Assembly (NCBI GenBank): GCA_003868215.1
Contig: QWDQ01000004.1
Span: 434,001-498,000, forward strand
Direction: 5' to 3'
Length of the DNA: 64,000 nucleotides
From: Pseudophaeomoniella oleicola
Taxonomy: Eukaryota > Ascomycota > Eurotiomycetes > Phaeomoniellales > Phaeomoniellaceae
The translations under genes and the position numbers were made by a program. Positions 1-17,466 of this stretch are shown one piece after another. How positions within the stretch are numbered: position 1 is the stretch's first letter; each line of letters starts with the position of its first letter. Under the pieces are notes generated by a model. The model ran no database searches. It had not been told where the DNA came from and was given only the letters and a program-made list of their open reading frames with translations.

Positions 1-970
1 ATATGAATGCAACAGACTTTTCCAGGTTTAATGTATAAAAATGTAAGCCTCTCGGCAGTGACGGAGGTGACGACATGTTTCGAATGCTAGTGACAATTTC
101 CGACAGAATATCGACCCCAACACTCTTGACGGCCTCATCATCCGATTTAACCTTTTCTACGCGCTCCAGGATCTGCGGGGGGACCTTTGCGTGGCTCAGA
201 TTTGTTACTCGCTTGAGAACTTGGTAGCTTTGTATAGGCATCAGGCCCGGTATGATAGGAATAGTCTTGAACAACCCTGAAGGGTGTGATCGTAGAGTAT
301 CCTCATATTTCTGGTAGGAGTCAACGTCGTACGTCACCTGCGTCATGATAAAATCCGCCCCTGCAGCTGTCTTTTCAACCAGATATGGCAAGTCATGCTC
401 CACTGATTGGTGTTCGGGGTGCGATTCATCTGAATGGCCCTCTGGATACCCAGCGACGCCAACGCAAAAGTAATCGCCGTGAGTCTTGCGGATATAGCGT
501 ACAAGATCGGCCGCCCATGTGAATTCCTTATTACTGTCTGCGCGCTCGTCAAGGTCGTACTCTTCACTTCTTGGAGGATCCCCTCTCAATGCAAGTATAT
601 TTCTTATCCCTAGCGCCTTCGCCTCCTCTAACGCCTCGTCGACTAGCTGACGGTTCATATTGGTGCAAGTTAAATGTAGGCATGTTGTTAAGTCGAGCTG
701 CCGTTGACAAATCTCAGCCAGTTCGAGAGATCTAGCTGCGGTACTCCCTCCTGCGCCCCATGTGACTGTTACAAAGAGCGGTCTTAGCGCCTGCGCCATT
801 CGAGCCAGGCGCGCTTGAAGGTTGGAAAACCCCTGATTGAGTTAGATTTACGAAGCTGTGCAAGCACATGAACTTACAGCATGGGTCTTCGGTGGAAAGA
901 ACTCGAGAGAGAAATATGTCGCATTGTGAGGGAGGGCAGCGATCTTGTCAGTCAACTTATCCAGGTCCAT
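1..970 (-). CDS. MET12: methylenetetrahydrofolate reductase, Met12-like (3-prime end outside window)
   Basis: The enzyme reduces 5,10-methylene-THF to 5-methyl-THF, the methyl donor for methionine synthesis. Exons are 878-970 and 1-832, with a 45-nt intron at 833-877. The protein starts MDLDKLTDKIAALP and carries the FAD-barrel signatures SLEFFPPKT, TWGAGGSTA, LTCTNMN and ILALRGDPP, then VAGYPEGH and GADFIMTQ. It resembles yeast Met12 more than Met13, judged from the N-terminus and the spacing of these motifs as I remember them. Only about 308 residues lie in the window. The reading frame is still open at base 1 within HFYTLNLEKS, near the end of the catalytic barrel, so the regulatory C-terminal half lies beyond the left edge. 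No breaks are seen. Confidence 0.93.
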
Positions 971-1303
971 GTCGAAAGCTGACAAGATCTTTCCAAGGAC
1001 TGCTGGGAGATCAATGTGAAAAGTAGAGGACCTCGGTGTTCACTTCATAGGGACCTTTATATCGCGTTACCTTGTTCGCTTGTACAAAACTTGTGTCATA
1101 ATTGAACCTACTGCGATATCTTGGACAATTTTAGGCGGGGCAAGATCCTTGGCTCCGCATCAGTGGCCGCAACACAAAACGTGCGTGTGCATATGGCATC
1201 TAGCATAGGTAAGGTAGGCAAGGCAGGTACTCATTAAGTGCGACTCTGGTATTAATTCACCTCTTTGGTCTCCAATGTATAATAAGCCGCTGTGTCAAGC
1301 GTG
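971..1303. promoter_or_regulatory. spacer: MTHFR promoter and QTRT2 3-prime flank
   Basis: These 333 bases separate the MTHFR start from the stop of the next minus-strand gene. I see no ORF of interest. The stretch should hold the MTHFR promoter and the downstream flank of the QTRT2-like gene. No specific binding site could be assigned. Confidence 0.4.
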
Positions 1304-2783
1304 TCATAGGCTATCAGCCTTCTGAGCGAATCCACTCTGCTCTAGCTCGCAGGAATCCCCGGTGGGCGTAGGCACGCCTGATTCTGCTTCTGCAAATTTC
1401 TGAGCTTGGTCGTCAAGTCGACCATAAGCCTTAGTAGTCCTCCTCGGCTCTCCACCACGAAGAGTCCTGTACTGGTAGCCTCTTAATCGCGGCCCTTCAC
1501 CTGATTTAGGTGGCATTTGAGGCTGATATACTCGTCTGAAATCCTCCACATCATCATCAAACGTGCCTCTCTTGATGCTATCTCTAACAGCAGCAAAAAA
1601 TGCATCCATCATCGCATGGTTGTGGATCTGCAGCAATGTCCAAGCGAGTAATTCTTTCGCTTGAAGAAGGTGGTGAATGTATGCCCGATGGTGCCGAGAA
1701 CATGCAAAACAATGACAATTGGTACTCAGGGGGGACATATCCGTACAATACTCGGGAGACCATAGATCTGCTGCTAACGCTGATTGCCCTGTGCTATGTG
1801 AAAACGTCTGAGATCCGAAGGTAAATGTGAAGGCGAGTCCAGCATCAGAGCTCTCATTGGTAAGGGGGAAAGTCAAGATATCATGACCTCGGGCTATGGC
1901 ATCTAGGAGTTCGTGTGGCGTCAACAAATCTTGTATCAATAATCTTGGTAAATGACTTAGGTCGTCTGGAACATATTCGATATTTGTCGAGTCGGAGAAA
2001 GCAAGGCCGGAAAGTTCGTCTCTGTAATCTTCACTCAGATCTTGCAGGTAGAGTTGCTGCGATTCCTGTGAGAATGGAAGGATCTGCGCAAATAGATTGG
2101 CCTCACGGGGACTCCGGCCTTTCAATTGCAGCTGACTTAACGTATCTCGTAGCCATGCATGAGTCCTATCGACACTTTTTGCGATCCTTTTTCGCCCAGG
2201 GTCTGGATAGGACACCAAATCAGCAATTGCAAGTGTGATATCAGGGCATAATCGGTTTGCCGTGCTGACGTAGTCTGATACTGAAAGCGGCTCAAACCCA
2301 ACCGACGGAAAGACCGAGATGGTGGAATTGGTATTAGGCGCAGGACAATGTACTGGCGGTATTCTGCGAGGACCAAGCACAGTTACGACATGCTCTGGTA
2401 ATGCTGTGAACGTCGAGAGCGGGCTAGCATCGTCAAGAATAGGAGTTTTCAATACTGGGAGAGCATTAAGTAACCGTGACCTTCCTAAGACTGTCTGCTC
2501 AGCGAGCAGTATATTAGTAAACTGCACTCGGTCGAACTTGCTATAGACGCTCACAGTCCTCAAGACCAATATAGACACTCTTTATCGCTGTATTTCTAAG
2601 CATCCGATCCTGCGCAACATGCGGTACAGCGCCTCTTGAGGTTATAGCCACATAATGGGGGGTTTCGACGGAGGCGCGTGGTAATTCAAGACTCCCAACC
2701 CTGGGGCCGAACCCCTTCGGAGAATGCGATAAGTTGAATTTCAGCATAGGTGAGCTTACACCTCGTTCTCCCGAGGCTTCCAT
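1304..2783 (-). CDS. QTRT2: queuine tRNA-ribosyltransferase accessory subunit 2
   Basis: This is the non-catalytic partner of the tRNA-guanine transglycosylase that swaps queuine into the wobble position of GUN anticodons. Exons are 2555-2783 and 1304-2490, with a 64-nt intron at 2491-2554 ending GCAGACAG. The join restores GLEDF-LGRS and gives 471 aa. TGT-family signs are ETPHYVAITSRGAVPH near the N-terminus, LGPRRIPPV mid-protein, and the zinc site CHCFACSRHHRAYIHHLL with a following H in LLQIHNH. The first ATG is at 2783; a second at 2747 (MLKFNLSHS) fits the usual family N-terminus equally well. It diverges from CDC8 across a 256-bp spacer. Saccharomyces lacks this gene, so the organism probably salvages queuine. 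Confidence 0.9.
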
Positions 2784-3039
2784 ATCTGGGGAAGCGAACT
2801 ATGTACTACGAGGTATGTTTCAGGCTGACATTGCACTGAGGAAATATGGTCGCAAGGGTTTGCTGTCATTGGAATGCCCCACAAATGATCATCACCTATC
2901 GATTAGCCTCGTTCTTGGAAGAGACCGTTCTGGCCAGCTGAGCTTCGTTTCCTCCACGGCTCTCTCTCTCTCTCCCCCCAAAGCACTGGAGTGAAAAGTC
3001 ATACGTCCAAGTTCCCCTTGCTGGCCGACTCCTACGTCT
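2784..3039. promoter_or_regulatory. divergent promoter QTRT2 / CDC8 with CT tract
   Basis: The two start codons lie 256 bases apart and point away from each other. A pyrimidine run of CT dinucleotides followed by six C lies at about 2960-2980, some 60 bases before the CDC8 ATG. CT tracts just upstream of the start are common in highly used fungal promoters. No other site was recognised. Confidence 0.45.
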
Positions 3040-3786
3040 ATGGAAAGGATGACCGAGCGCATTGTTTCAACGGAAGGAAATGCTGTTGCGTCCACCAAGC
3101 TTCGTGGGGCATTGATCGTGATTGAGGGTCTCGACAGGTCCGGAAAGTCTTCGCAATGTCAACTTTTAACAGATACATTACGCTCTATGAGCATTCCAAC
3201 TCGTTATGTCCGATTCCCTGATAGGACGACGCCTATTGGGAGCCTAATTAACCAATATTTGCAAGGAACTTCCCATTTGGATGATCATACCGTCCATCTA
3301 CTATTTTCTGCAAACCGTTGGGAACTAGCCGAGGGTATTAGGAGAGATATCAGCAACGGCCTTACACTCATCGTGGATCGCTATTCATATTCAGGGGCAA
3401 TCTACTCTGCTGCCAAAGAGAGCTCGAATCTCTCACTCAGATGGGCGTGGCAGCCTGAAGTTGGCCTGCCTCAACCAGATTTATGCCTTTTCCTCGGCAT
3501 AACGCCTCAAGAGGCAGCAAAAAGGGGAGGTTTTGGGGAGGAAAGATATGAAACTGATGCTCTGCAGTCTCGAGTACGATTTCTCTTTCAATCCCTTCTG
3601 GCTTTGCCGCAGAACGATTATATTCGCATCATAGACGCTGGAAGGCCCATCAATGTGGTGACAGAAGACATTACCCAGCCGGTGCTAGAGTGCATCAGAA
3701 ATGTCGATTCAATGGGGCCACTCCGATCTTTTGGACCACATTCCTTTATCCCCGGTGATGGGCATGATACACCCAAAATGGCATGA
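3040..3786 (+). CDS. CDC8: thymidylate (dTMP) kinase
   Basis: This kinase phosphorylates dTMP to dTDP with ATP, an essential step toward dTTP. The single-exon ORF encodes 248 aa. The P-loop is IEGLDRSGKSS at about residues 28-38. It is followed by YVRFPDRTTPIG, the DRY-type motif VDRYSYSGAIYSAAK, and a lid-like RGGFGEERYE. The core fits the TMK family. The protein is longer than the roughly 210-residue norm because of about 20 extra residues before the P-loop and a 25-residue tail rich in G and P. The start is the first ATG after the divergent promoter. Its stop lies only 22 bases from the stop of the opposing SLX1 gene, so their 3-prime UTRs must overlap. Confidence 0.93.
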   Translation: MERMTERIVSTEGNAVASTKLRGALIVIEGLDRSGKSSQCQLLTDTLRSMSIPTRYVRFPDRTTPIGSLINQYLQGTSHLDDHTVHLLFSANRWELAEGIRRDISNGLTLIVDRYSYSGAIYSAAKESSNLSLRWAWQPEVGLPQPDLCLFLGITPQEAAKRGGFGEERYETDALQSRVRFLFQSLLALPQNDYIRIIDAGRPINVVTEDITQPVLECIRNVDSMGPLRSFGPHSFIPGDGHDTPKMA

Positions 3787-3808
3787 GACAGAACACTCGG
3801 ACGCCTCG

Positions 3809-5038
3809 TCATTCAATCACTTCGGCATCTTCCCAGTCAGTCTCTTCAATGACAGATGGTAACTTCCTCCTGCGTCTCGCAGTCTTAGCGAGCGATGTTT
3901 GCGCCATCGATCCCTCTGGAGATGAACTGAGCATAGAAGCTGTATCTTCCGAATCAGCCTCGCTGGCCTGTTCCTCGCCTAGTTCGGCCACTGCATCCGC
4001 TGTTAGCTGTCCTTCGGCCTCGTCATCTTCGTCTCCGTTATCCATCTCTTCGGTCACATCATCCGGGCCATCATTCGCATTTCTCTTCTTTCTGCGTAGT
4101 ATCCTCTGGACTTCTTTGGGCGCTCTCAATCTTAGGGTCATCTCTGTCATCAAATCTTGCCAGCTCAGCAGCGTGTTGCAAGACGGACAGTGGCCTTTGT
4201 CTGGTAGCACTCTCGATACATCATCGCCATTGAGGAAATGCTTTGATAAGCAGGATAGGTGTGAGATCGCGTTACATTCAGAGTCTGAACACATAGTTAT
4301 GAGATCCCGGTCTGCAGCAAGAGCCCCCTCACAGACAGAGCAATGAATTGAGTCACCTTCTGTTATCAAGAATTGCCCTTTCTCAAGTCTAGCTCGGTAG
4401 CCCACATATGTGGTATCCAAACCTTCGATTCCGCCTTTACCGTAGTGGTCTTCCTTTCTCCGTCTCTTCCTCTCGTTGGCTGGCTCATTCCCCTCGCTTT
4501 CAGCTTGCTTGATATCCATAATGATGGGAATGCCTGTTCTGACCGGCTGTATTGCCTCTTTGCAAACTTTTTGCCAGATTTGTAAGGTTTCATCATTGAA
4601 AAACCGGACCTGAAGCGGCGTCTGTGAGAAATATCGGCTGCGTAGCAAAATATGCATGTTGGCTAGCTTGTCTTTCAGAGATGTACGTGGTCGTCCCGGC
4701 TTCTTCCGTGTGCGGTTCTTTTTTGAGGTCTTCGTACGGGCCGTCGGGAAGGAAATACGCTCCTCGGGAGCGATATGGCGGGTGAGATGAGGGTTCTGCA
4801 TCGCCCATTCGAATTGCAAGGCCTGGATCTGGGACGTGAAGCCTGACACAATACATGTCATCTCCCATGGTCGCAAAGTAGCACGTGATGTCCGAACAGC
4901 GCCCCCTTTTGCTAGACCGTTATGTTGGGCCAAGCGCCTTACGGGATTTGGAGTGGATCCAACATACACTGATGCATGCCGAATTGTTGATCGTAAGAGA
5001 TAGCAACAATAGAAAGCAGGGATTGCTTTTGCTTCCAT
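3809..5038 (-). CDS. SLX1: structure-specific endonuclease subunit SLX1
   Basis: SLX1 is the catalytic subunit of the SLX1-SLX4 nuclease, which cuts branched DNA such as flaps and Holliday junctions. The ORF is 409 aa from the ATG at 5038 (MEAKAIPAFYCCYLL); further upstream only a TTG is in frame. The GIY-YIG domain covers about residues 9-85, with YCCYLLRS, VYVGSTPNPVRRLAQHN (catalytic Arg) and FEWAMQNP (catalytic Glu). A lysine/arginine-rich patch follows at about 102-118. A RING-like zinc finger lies at about 233-288 (CSVC...CSDSEC...H..C...CPSC). The tail is strongly acidic and serine-rich. No intron is needed. It is convergent with CDC8. Confidence 0.94.
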   Translation of the reverse strand: MEAKAIPAFYCCYLLRSTIRHASVYVGSTPNPVRRLAQHNGLAKGGAVRTSRATLRPWEMTCIVSGFTSQIQALQFEWAMQNPHLTRHIAPEERISFPTARTKTSKKNRTRKKPGRPRTSLKDKLANMHILLRSRYFSQTPLQVRFFNDETLQIWQKVCKEAIQPVRTGIPIIMDIKQAESEGNEPANERKRRRKEDHYGKGGIEGLDTTYVGYRARLEKGQFLITEGDSIHCSVCEGALAADRDLITMCSDSECNAISHLSCLSKHFLNGDDVSRVLPDKGHCPSCNTLLSWQDLMTEMTLRLRAPKEVQRILRRKKRNANDGPDDVTEEMDNGDEDDEAEGQLTADAVAELGEEQASEADSEDTASMLSSSPEGSMAQTSLAKTARRRRKLPSVIEETDWEDAEVIE

Positions 5039-12326
<7,288 letters not shown>

Positions 12327-12798
12327 GCTCGATTGTACAATGCCATCCATTAGGTCAAGCTGAATAGTGGGGGTGTATGGTTTGTTATAGCTGTATAGTA
12401 TACCTAGCCATGGTATGGGTATGGGAGTGGCTAGCTAGCCAGCCATCGGAGAGCTTTTATCACAGGTATTTGCTGTCCTCGATTATACGCTTGCTGTCTG
12501 TCTTGTCTGTGTTATAAATCGGCTGGGACGAAGGGACTACAGAGCTTTGGGTGGATGAATGGAGCGTATTTTTCTCTTTTCTCATACCAAAAGCTCTAAG
12601 TGCTCCTCCAGAAAGAGAAGAGGAGATACACACACACATACACACGCAGAGAGAGAGAGAGAGAGAGAGAGAGGGCTAGCTCTTAAATACATATATATGA
12701 AAATGTATAAAACCAATCAAAAAGCGAGATGAATACCTATATAAAAATAGACCGCTCTTCTTTTTTTTCTAATTTAATTTTGTTCTTTTTCATCGAGT
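12327..12798. other. convergent 3-prime spacer KDM5 / PPX1
   Basis: This tail-to-tail spacer is AT-rich toward its right end and carries CA and AG simple repeats, listed separately. It holds no ORF of interest and should carry both polyadenylation regions. Confidence 0.5.
12627..12673. repeat. compound (CA)n-(AG)n microsatellite
   Basis: A CA-rich tract (about 12627-12645, with one T interruption) runs directly into an unbroken AG tract at about 12648-12673 (13 repeats). It sits in the convergent spacer between KDM5 and PPX1. Confidence 0.9.
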
Positions 12799-14403
12799 TC
12801 AAAAGTAAAAATTCCTAACAACATCCCTGATCATCGGCGCGACCTGTTTTCTCGACTGATCCAGCGAGTTTTGTTTGTAAATGTACACCTTCTTATCTTC
12901 TTTGGTGGCAACGTCAGTTTGGTCTTGGACGACGGGTTCTGCTGCATCCTTGGAGATGGAAAGGGGAGAAAGTTGGAGGGTTTGGGAGTGGGAGGTGAGG
13001 AATTGGTGGATTATTGGTGTTGTTATGCTAGAAGAAGAGACTGGAGAAGATGGGAAGGGGAGGAGGAGAAGTTCGCGGTTGAATGAGGAGGAGGAAGAGG
13101 AGGTGAATGCTGTCATTAGAATGAAGATGTCGAGGTCCTTCGATTTGGAGAATGAGATAAGGGAGGAGAGGAAAGGTTCTGTTTCGTCGTGGTTGTTTTC
13201 CTCGTGGTTGTGGGCAGCGGCGGAGGTCATGGTGGGTGGTTCTTTTTGGTGTCGTTGTTGTTCTTCTTCTTCTGAGCTTTTGGCGAGCAGATAGGAAATT
13301 GGTTTGACGCAAGAGGAGATTCCGATCTTGATCTTTTGAGATGAACTCGTTGACGATGACGAGGGTGACTCGGTCCACTCTTTGTAGTCTCGGTCGAGGA
13401 TCTCTTGAATCGTCAGGTTGTTGAGACTGTTGGCTTTGGAGGCTGAGAGGGTGTTGTAAAAGGTTTCACGATCAAAGGGAGGTAAAGGATTGGTGGTAGT
13501 GGCTTGCTGATTGATTGTGTCTTCTAGGAATGAAACAATCTCTCGATCTAGATCGGATACCTTTCCTGGGGCAGTCAAGTTGGCGGTATCGATGAGGATG
13601 GGAGCCAGGGCTAGAAGAGAGAGCTCTTGGGCTTCTTTCGGAGAAGGAGCAACATTGCCGCCATCTACGGTCGAGAAAGGCCATTTTCCGGAGTCACGGA
13701 GATGCTGAACAACAAGACTGGTGCAGCTTCCAATCCCCGTTCGAATGATCCTCGGAGAGGCATGAGAGGGAACTCGAGATTCGTCGACGTGGTGGTCTAC
13801 ACATCCGACAATGTTCAGGGTGGAAAGATAGGAGTCTGGAACCGATGGGATTGAGGGGGCGTTGTGGTCGACAAGGATGACATCCAGGACATCGGAATAG
13901 GATGTGGTCGATGTGGTCGATGTGGGATCTCGGGAACTTGCTGTCGGGAATAGTGCCTTCGTTTTGGGATTGTTCTGAATGTCATGAATGGTAACAACGT
14001 GAGGCTCCAGTAGACGTTTCTCTTCTTCTATAGCCCTGTCTTTGTCCTGAGAAGGGGACCCCGTCGTCTGGGAAGTCACGGCAAGCCGCAATGCAGTCCC
14101 AAACTCTGGTCTCAAACGCCATAGATCTGACGAGGGAACGGCGGGGAGATTCACCAATGGAATGAAGTGGCGTCGCTTGTTCTCGTCGCCTTTAATGGTA
14201 TAGCAATATGAGATGAGGACAGCCGAGATAAAGGAGTCAAGGTCTGCAGACGGATTCCCCAGTACCAAGGTTGAGTCCCTCATAGGTTGATTGGACGAGG
14301 AAGTGAATATGGCAGATTTGGCCCGAGCGCGGAATTGTATGAGAGGAGATGATTCCATTTTGGGTAAGTGAGTGATCAGGGTGGTGGTGAGACGTCTTTG
14401 CAT
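12799..14403 (-). CDS. PPX1: exopolyphosphatase, DHH family
   Basis: This metal-dependent hydrolase releases terminal phosphate from inorganic polyphosphate, in cytosol or mitochondria. The single ORF encodes 534 aa. DHH-superfamily metal sites are visible: GNPSADLDS at 49-57, VDHN at 178-181 and the signature CVDHHVDES at 201-209. LPAVPSSDLWRLRPE lies between the first two and ISSCVKPISYLL marks the C-terminal DHHA2-like domain. It is longer than yeast Ppx1 (397 aa) because of low-complexity inserts of Ser, Thr, Glu and His around residues 155-170, 345-355 and 375-415. The first ATG (14403) precedes a basic, hydroxylated stretch; MESSPLIQF at residue 16 is an alternative start. It is convergent with KDM5. 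Confidence 0.9.
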   Translation of the reverse strand: MQRRLTTTLITHLPKMESSPLIQFRARAKSAIFTSSSNQPMRDSTLVLGNPSADLDSFISAVLISYCYTIKGDENKRRHFIPLVNLPAVPSSDLWRLRPEFGTALRLAVTSQTTGSPSQDKDRAIEEEKRLLEPHVVTIHDIQNNPKTKALFPTASSRDPTSTTSTTSYSDVLDVILVDHNAPSIPSVPDSYLSTLNIVGCVDHHVDESRVPSHASPRIIRTGIGSCTSLVVQHLRDSGKWPFSTVDGGNVAPSPKEAQELSLLALAPILIDTANLTAPGKVSDLDREIVSFLEDTINQQATTTNPLPPFDRETFYNTLSASKANSLNNLTIQEILDRDYKEWTESPSSSSTSSSQKIKIGISSCVKPISYLLAKSSEEEEQQRHQKEPPTMTSAAAHNHEENNHDETEPFLSSLISFSKSKDLDIFILMTAFTSSSSSSFNRELLLLPFPSSPVSSSSITTPIIHQFLTSHSQTLQLSPLSISKDAAEPVVQDQTDVATKEDKKVYIYKQNSLDQSRKQVAPMIRDVVRNFYF

Positions 14404-15722
14404 CGGCTTCGAATAGCGAAAGCTGTCAATTGGAAACCGTTAATATCACTAAAGTGTACCGCGATCATGCAAAATCGGGTGATGTTGGACGGTAGAAGGC
14501 GTGGCGATCGATCTCAGACTGCAGTTAAGTTGCAGATTCGCCTCGATTAACTCAATCGGGGATTTATGTCCAATGAAGCCCAAGTTTGGCCTGAAGCCTG
14601 AAGAAGGATCTTATTGATGGTGTTTTCGCCGATCTGATCTGACTCGTCAAACTCACACCTACGAGTGCCCTGTTGCTCAATTCTCTTGAGAGTTGTTACG
14701 GTGACTGATGAACTACATAGATTTACCGCAACGACGACGAAAGCGAATCTGTACTATTATACAAACATGAATATTTCCAAATATCAAGCACCAATTCCTA
14801 CTTGGATCCAACAAAGCAGACGCGAGGGGAAGAGAAAGATTGACTCTCAGTCCTACAGCCAATCGGATGGGTCGCAGTCATGTAGACGGCATTGGATGCA
14901 TGCCTTCTTTACTGACCTAATGTTGCCTGCTTAGATCAGATACATCAATCCCTCTCGGTCATCGTGACTCCCTCCAGTTTTGGGTGCAGTATTGGCACGA
15001 GTCAACGACGGCTTGCTGCTCTTGCAGATCCTGTCCCGATTTCGTCCCCCTGCACCATGGTACCATGGTCCACCATCCATGCCAAACTACTGGAGAACGA
15101 ACATAGCACCAGCATCCGCCTCGCCGCTCTTTTCTCTTTCCAGGGAGATCACATTGCTTGACTTTTCCGAGTGGTACATTCATCCTTCGACCCAACCACT
15201 AATTGTTGACAAATCAATGAGAGACTCGTGGCCTCGATGGGCTTCGAGACCCCAATTGGTCGGCGCCTACATGGACGTTTTGTTGATCAACGCCCCATTT
15301 CATTTCAGTATGTCTCCTTTCTTTTTACACACTGTGGACATTCAAAGGCCAGCCTTACTACCTGGTAGGTATCACTTTGTTGTAAGTAGCACGCACGTCC
15401 TGGTACACTGGTAAGATTGCTTAGTATATCTTGAGTCTGAAGGGGCTACATCTCCTGCGCATGTTTTTCGCAATATCTGCATTCCCGTGCATGCAATAAG
15501 TCCCGTATTCTCGTACATGCTCTTGTTGACTGCGTGCCCCGGATCTCGCTTTTATCTATGTGACCCTAGCGGTTCGCATAAGCTAGTCACGGCTTTCAAG
15601 AGCCACTGCGGTTGATATCTTGACCTCTGGGGTAATATCACGAGTGTCTCCCGTTTTGTTCATGAAAGCGAAATTTGCAAACAGGAGCGCAGACGTTCGG
15701 CGTATACCCAAAAGAGTCAACA
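14404..15722. other. 1.3-kb spacer, nothing recognised
   Basis: This lies between the start of PPX1 (-) and the start of the transcription-factor-like gene (+), so it is a divergent promoter region. An open frame of about 144 codons (14980-15414) has no domain-like pattern and no splice partners. I do not call it a gene. Confidence 0.45.
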
Positions 15723-17466
15723 ATGACAGATCCTGGCAAGGCCCCCGACAAAGCACATCACGGACAATCTACTGCAGATGCGCTCCACGACTCGGCCCCT
15801 GCAGTCAGTCGAGCTCGGAAACAGCAGCAGTCAGCTAGGGCTAACATTGGCCGAGCAAGGGGATCTAGCGGGCCTGCAGCTAAAACACAGGTACTCATCC
15901 CACCGTCGCATACTCCCAATCCAGGAGTATGCCATGTCTGCGGCCGAGTCGGCTGTCCACTATTCTCGCACCGTACTTATGTGTTTCCGGATCGTACCAG
16001 ATGCCGGAGCAATGTATCGAATGTTGCTCTCCAAGGGATCCATCCCGATCCCAGGCTGGAAGAACTACATCCACGGCAGATCCTCGAGATCAGAACGGGC
16101 AAATTTGACCCTTTCATCCACCTGCCGGTGGAGGGCAGGATGAGGGACGAAGGGCTATTCCAGCACTGTAAGGAATCCCCTTGAATTGTTCCTGATTCGT
16201 ACGAAGAAACCCCCTGCTGATCATTACACATACTCTCCCGTAGTCTTCAAGATTTCCGCAGGACGGATAGTTACGGCCACAGGGAGAAACGCGACGCAAA
16301 ATATCATCACTTCCTTGCTGCCTCTGGCTCTGTCCCATCCGGCAGTATGTCAAGGTGCTATTGTATATGCTGCTGCTCAAGTAGCAAATATCCGAGGAGA
16401 CATCGTTCCTGCCAAGCTTGATCTACAAGCTTACAACAAGTCCTTGCGCCTACTACATCAGGCCATGCTAGAGGATCCGATGGGGTTCAAGGACGTATTT
16501 ATATTCGCTGCGATTGGAGCCGCTGGCTTCGATCTCACGTATGGCAGAAAGGAGGAGCTTCGTCGCCATGTAGATGGGATATACAATATAGTCAGGGGTT
16601 TGGGAGGACTACAACACCTCGGCATGGGCGGCGTGGGTGCGCATCTGGTCTTGTGGGTTGACTTCTTTGCCAGCATCATGCTGAATCGGAGCCCTCTGTA
16701 CGAGCTTCCCTCGAGACCAGAAATAACACTACCTGGGCCCCCGCCGATATACGGTGCAGCCTTCCACTCCTTAGCCATGACAGGGAAGGTAGATGAAGGC
16801 CTCCGAGCAGCCTGCGAACAGACCTGCCGACTAAGCGAACTTCTGGAGAAAATCACCCGCGACCCCGGCCCTAGCGCCGAAGTCGAATACTTTACCTACA
16901 AACGCAACTTGACGGACCACAAGTTCGCCATCTGCCACGCTCGCCATGTCAGCAACGCTACAGGTTCCTACACGACGAAGATGACAACGACAACCTCTGC
17001 CTACGCAACCTGCATCTGCCTCACCGCCATCACCATGGAACTCTGGATCCTCCACAACGTCGGCGACACGCACAGCATCTTCCACCACCTCGGCATCTCG
17101 CTACAAAAAGCCCTCCTTTCGACCGACGACCTCATGCACTTCTGGGCCTCACCAGGCGACCCCGAGGAAGGCAATGACCTGACCCGGATTCAACCCCGCG
17201 ACATCCTGCAATGGATCCTCTTCAGCGCCGGCGCCATCATGACCGAGCGCAACGGCCGACGCTGGTACCGCAACATGGCGCGCCAATCTCTCATGCACCG
17301 CTACGCTGACGACCGCCGCGGCCCTCGCCCTCATTCCGAATGGCCCGCGCACTGGAGGGATCTGGTACAGCAAAACTGCCGCCGATTCCTCTGGTCGGAC
17401 ATCTTTTTGGAATCGCATTTTCGAGCTTTTTGTAAAAGTGTTGTTGAGAGCTTGGATTCGGATTGA
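15723..17466 (+). CDS. fungal transcription-factor-like protein (no classical zinc cluster)
   Basis: Exons are 15723-16167 and 16244-17466 with a 76-nt intron, giving 555 aa. The frame joins as LFQH-FFKISAGR. The C-terminal 400 residues are helical and resemble the fungal-specific transcription factor domain (Fungal_trans_2 type). Supporting pieces are a HVDGIYNIVRGLGGLQHLG segment followed by a VLWVDFFASIMLNRSPLYELP segment, a pattern common in that family. No Zn(II)2Cys6 motif is present. The N-terminus has instead a short cysteine cluster, GVCHVCGRVGCPLF. This is therefore either a regulator that lost its DNA-binding domain or a member of a Zn-cluster-free subgroup. The second half of exon 2 is much richer in C-ending codons than exon 1. 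The family call is inference from memory of patterns. Confidence 0.6.

Noticed and set aside
14980-15414. 144-codon plus-strand ORF
   Set aside because: No domain pattern and no splice partners; it sits in a divergent promoter region.
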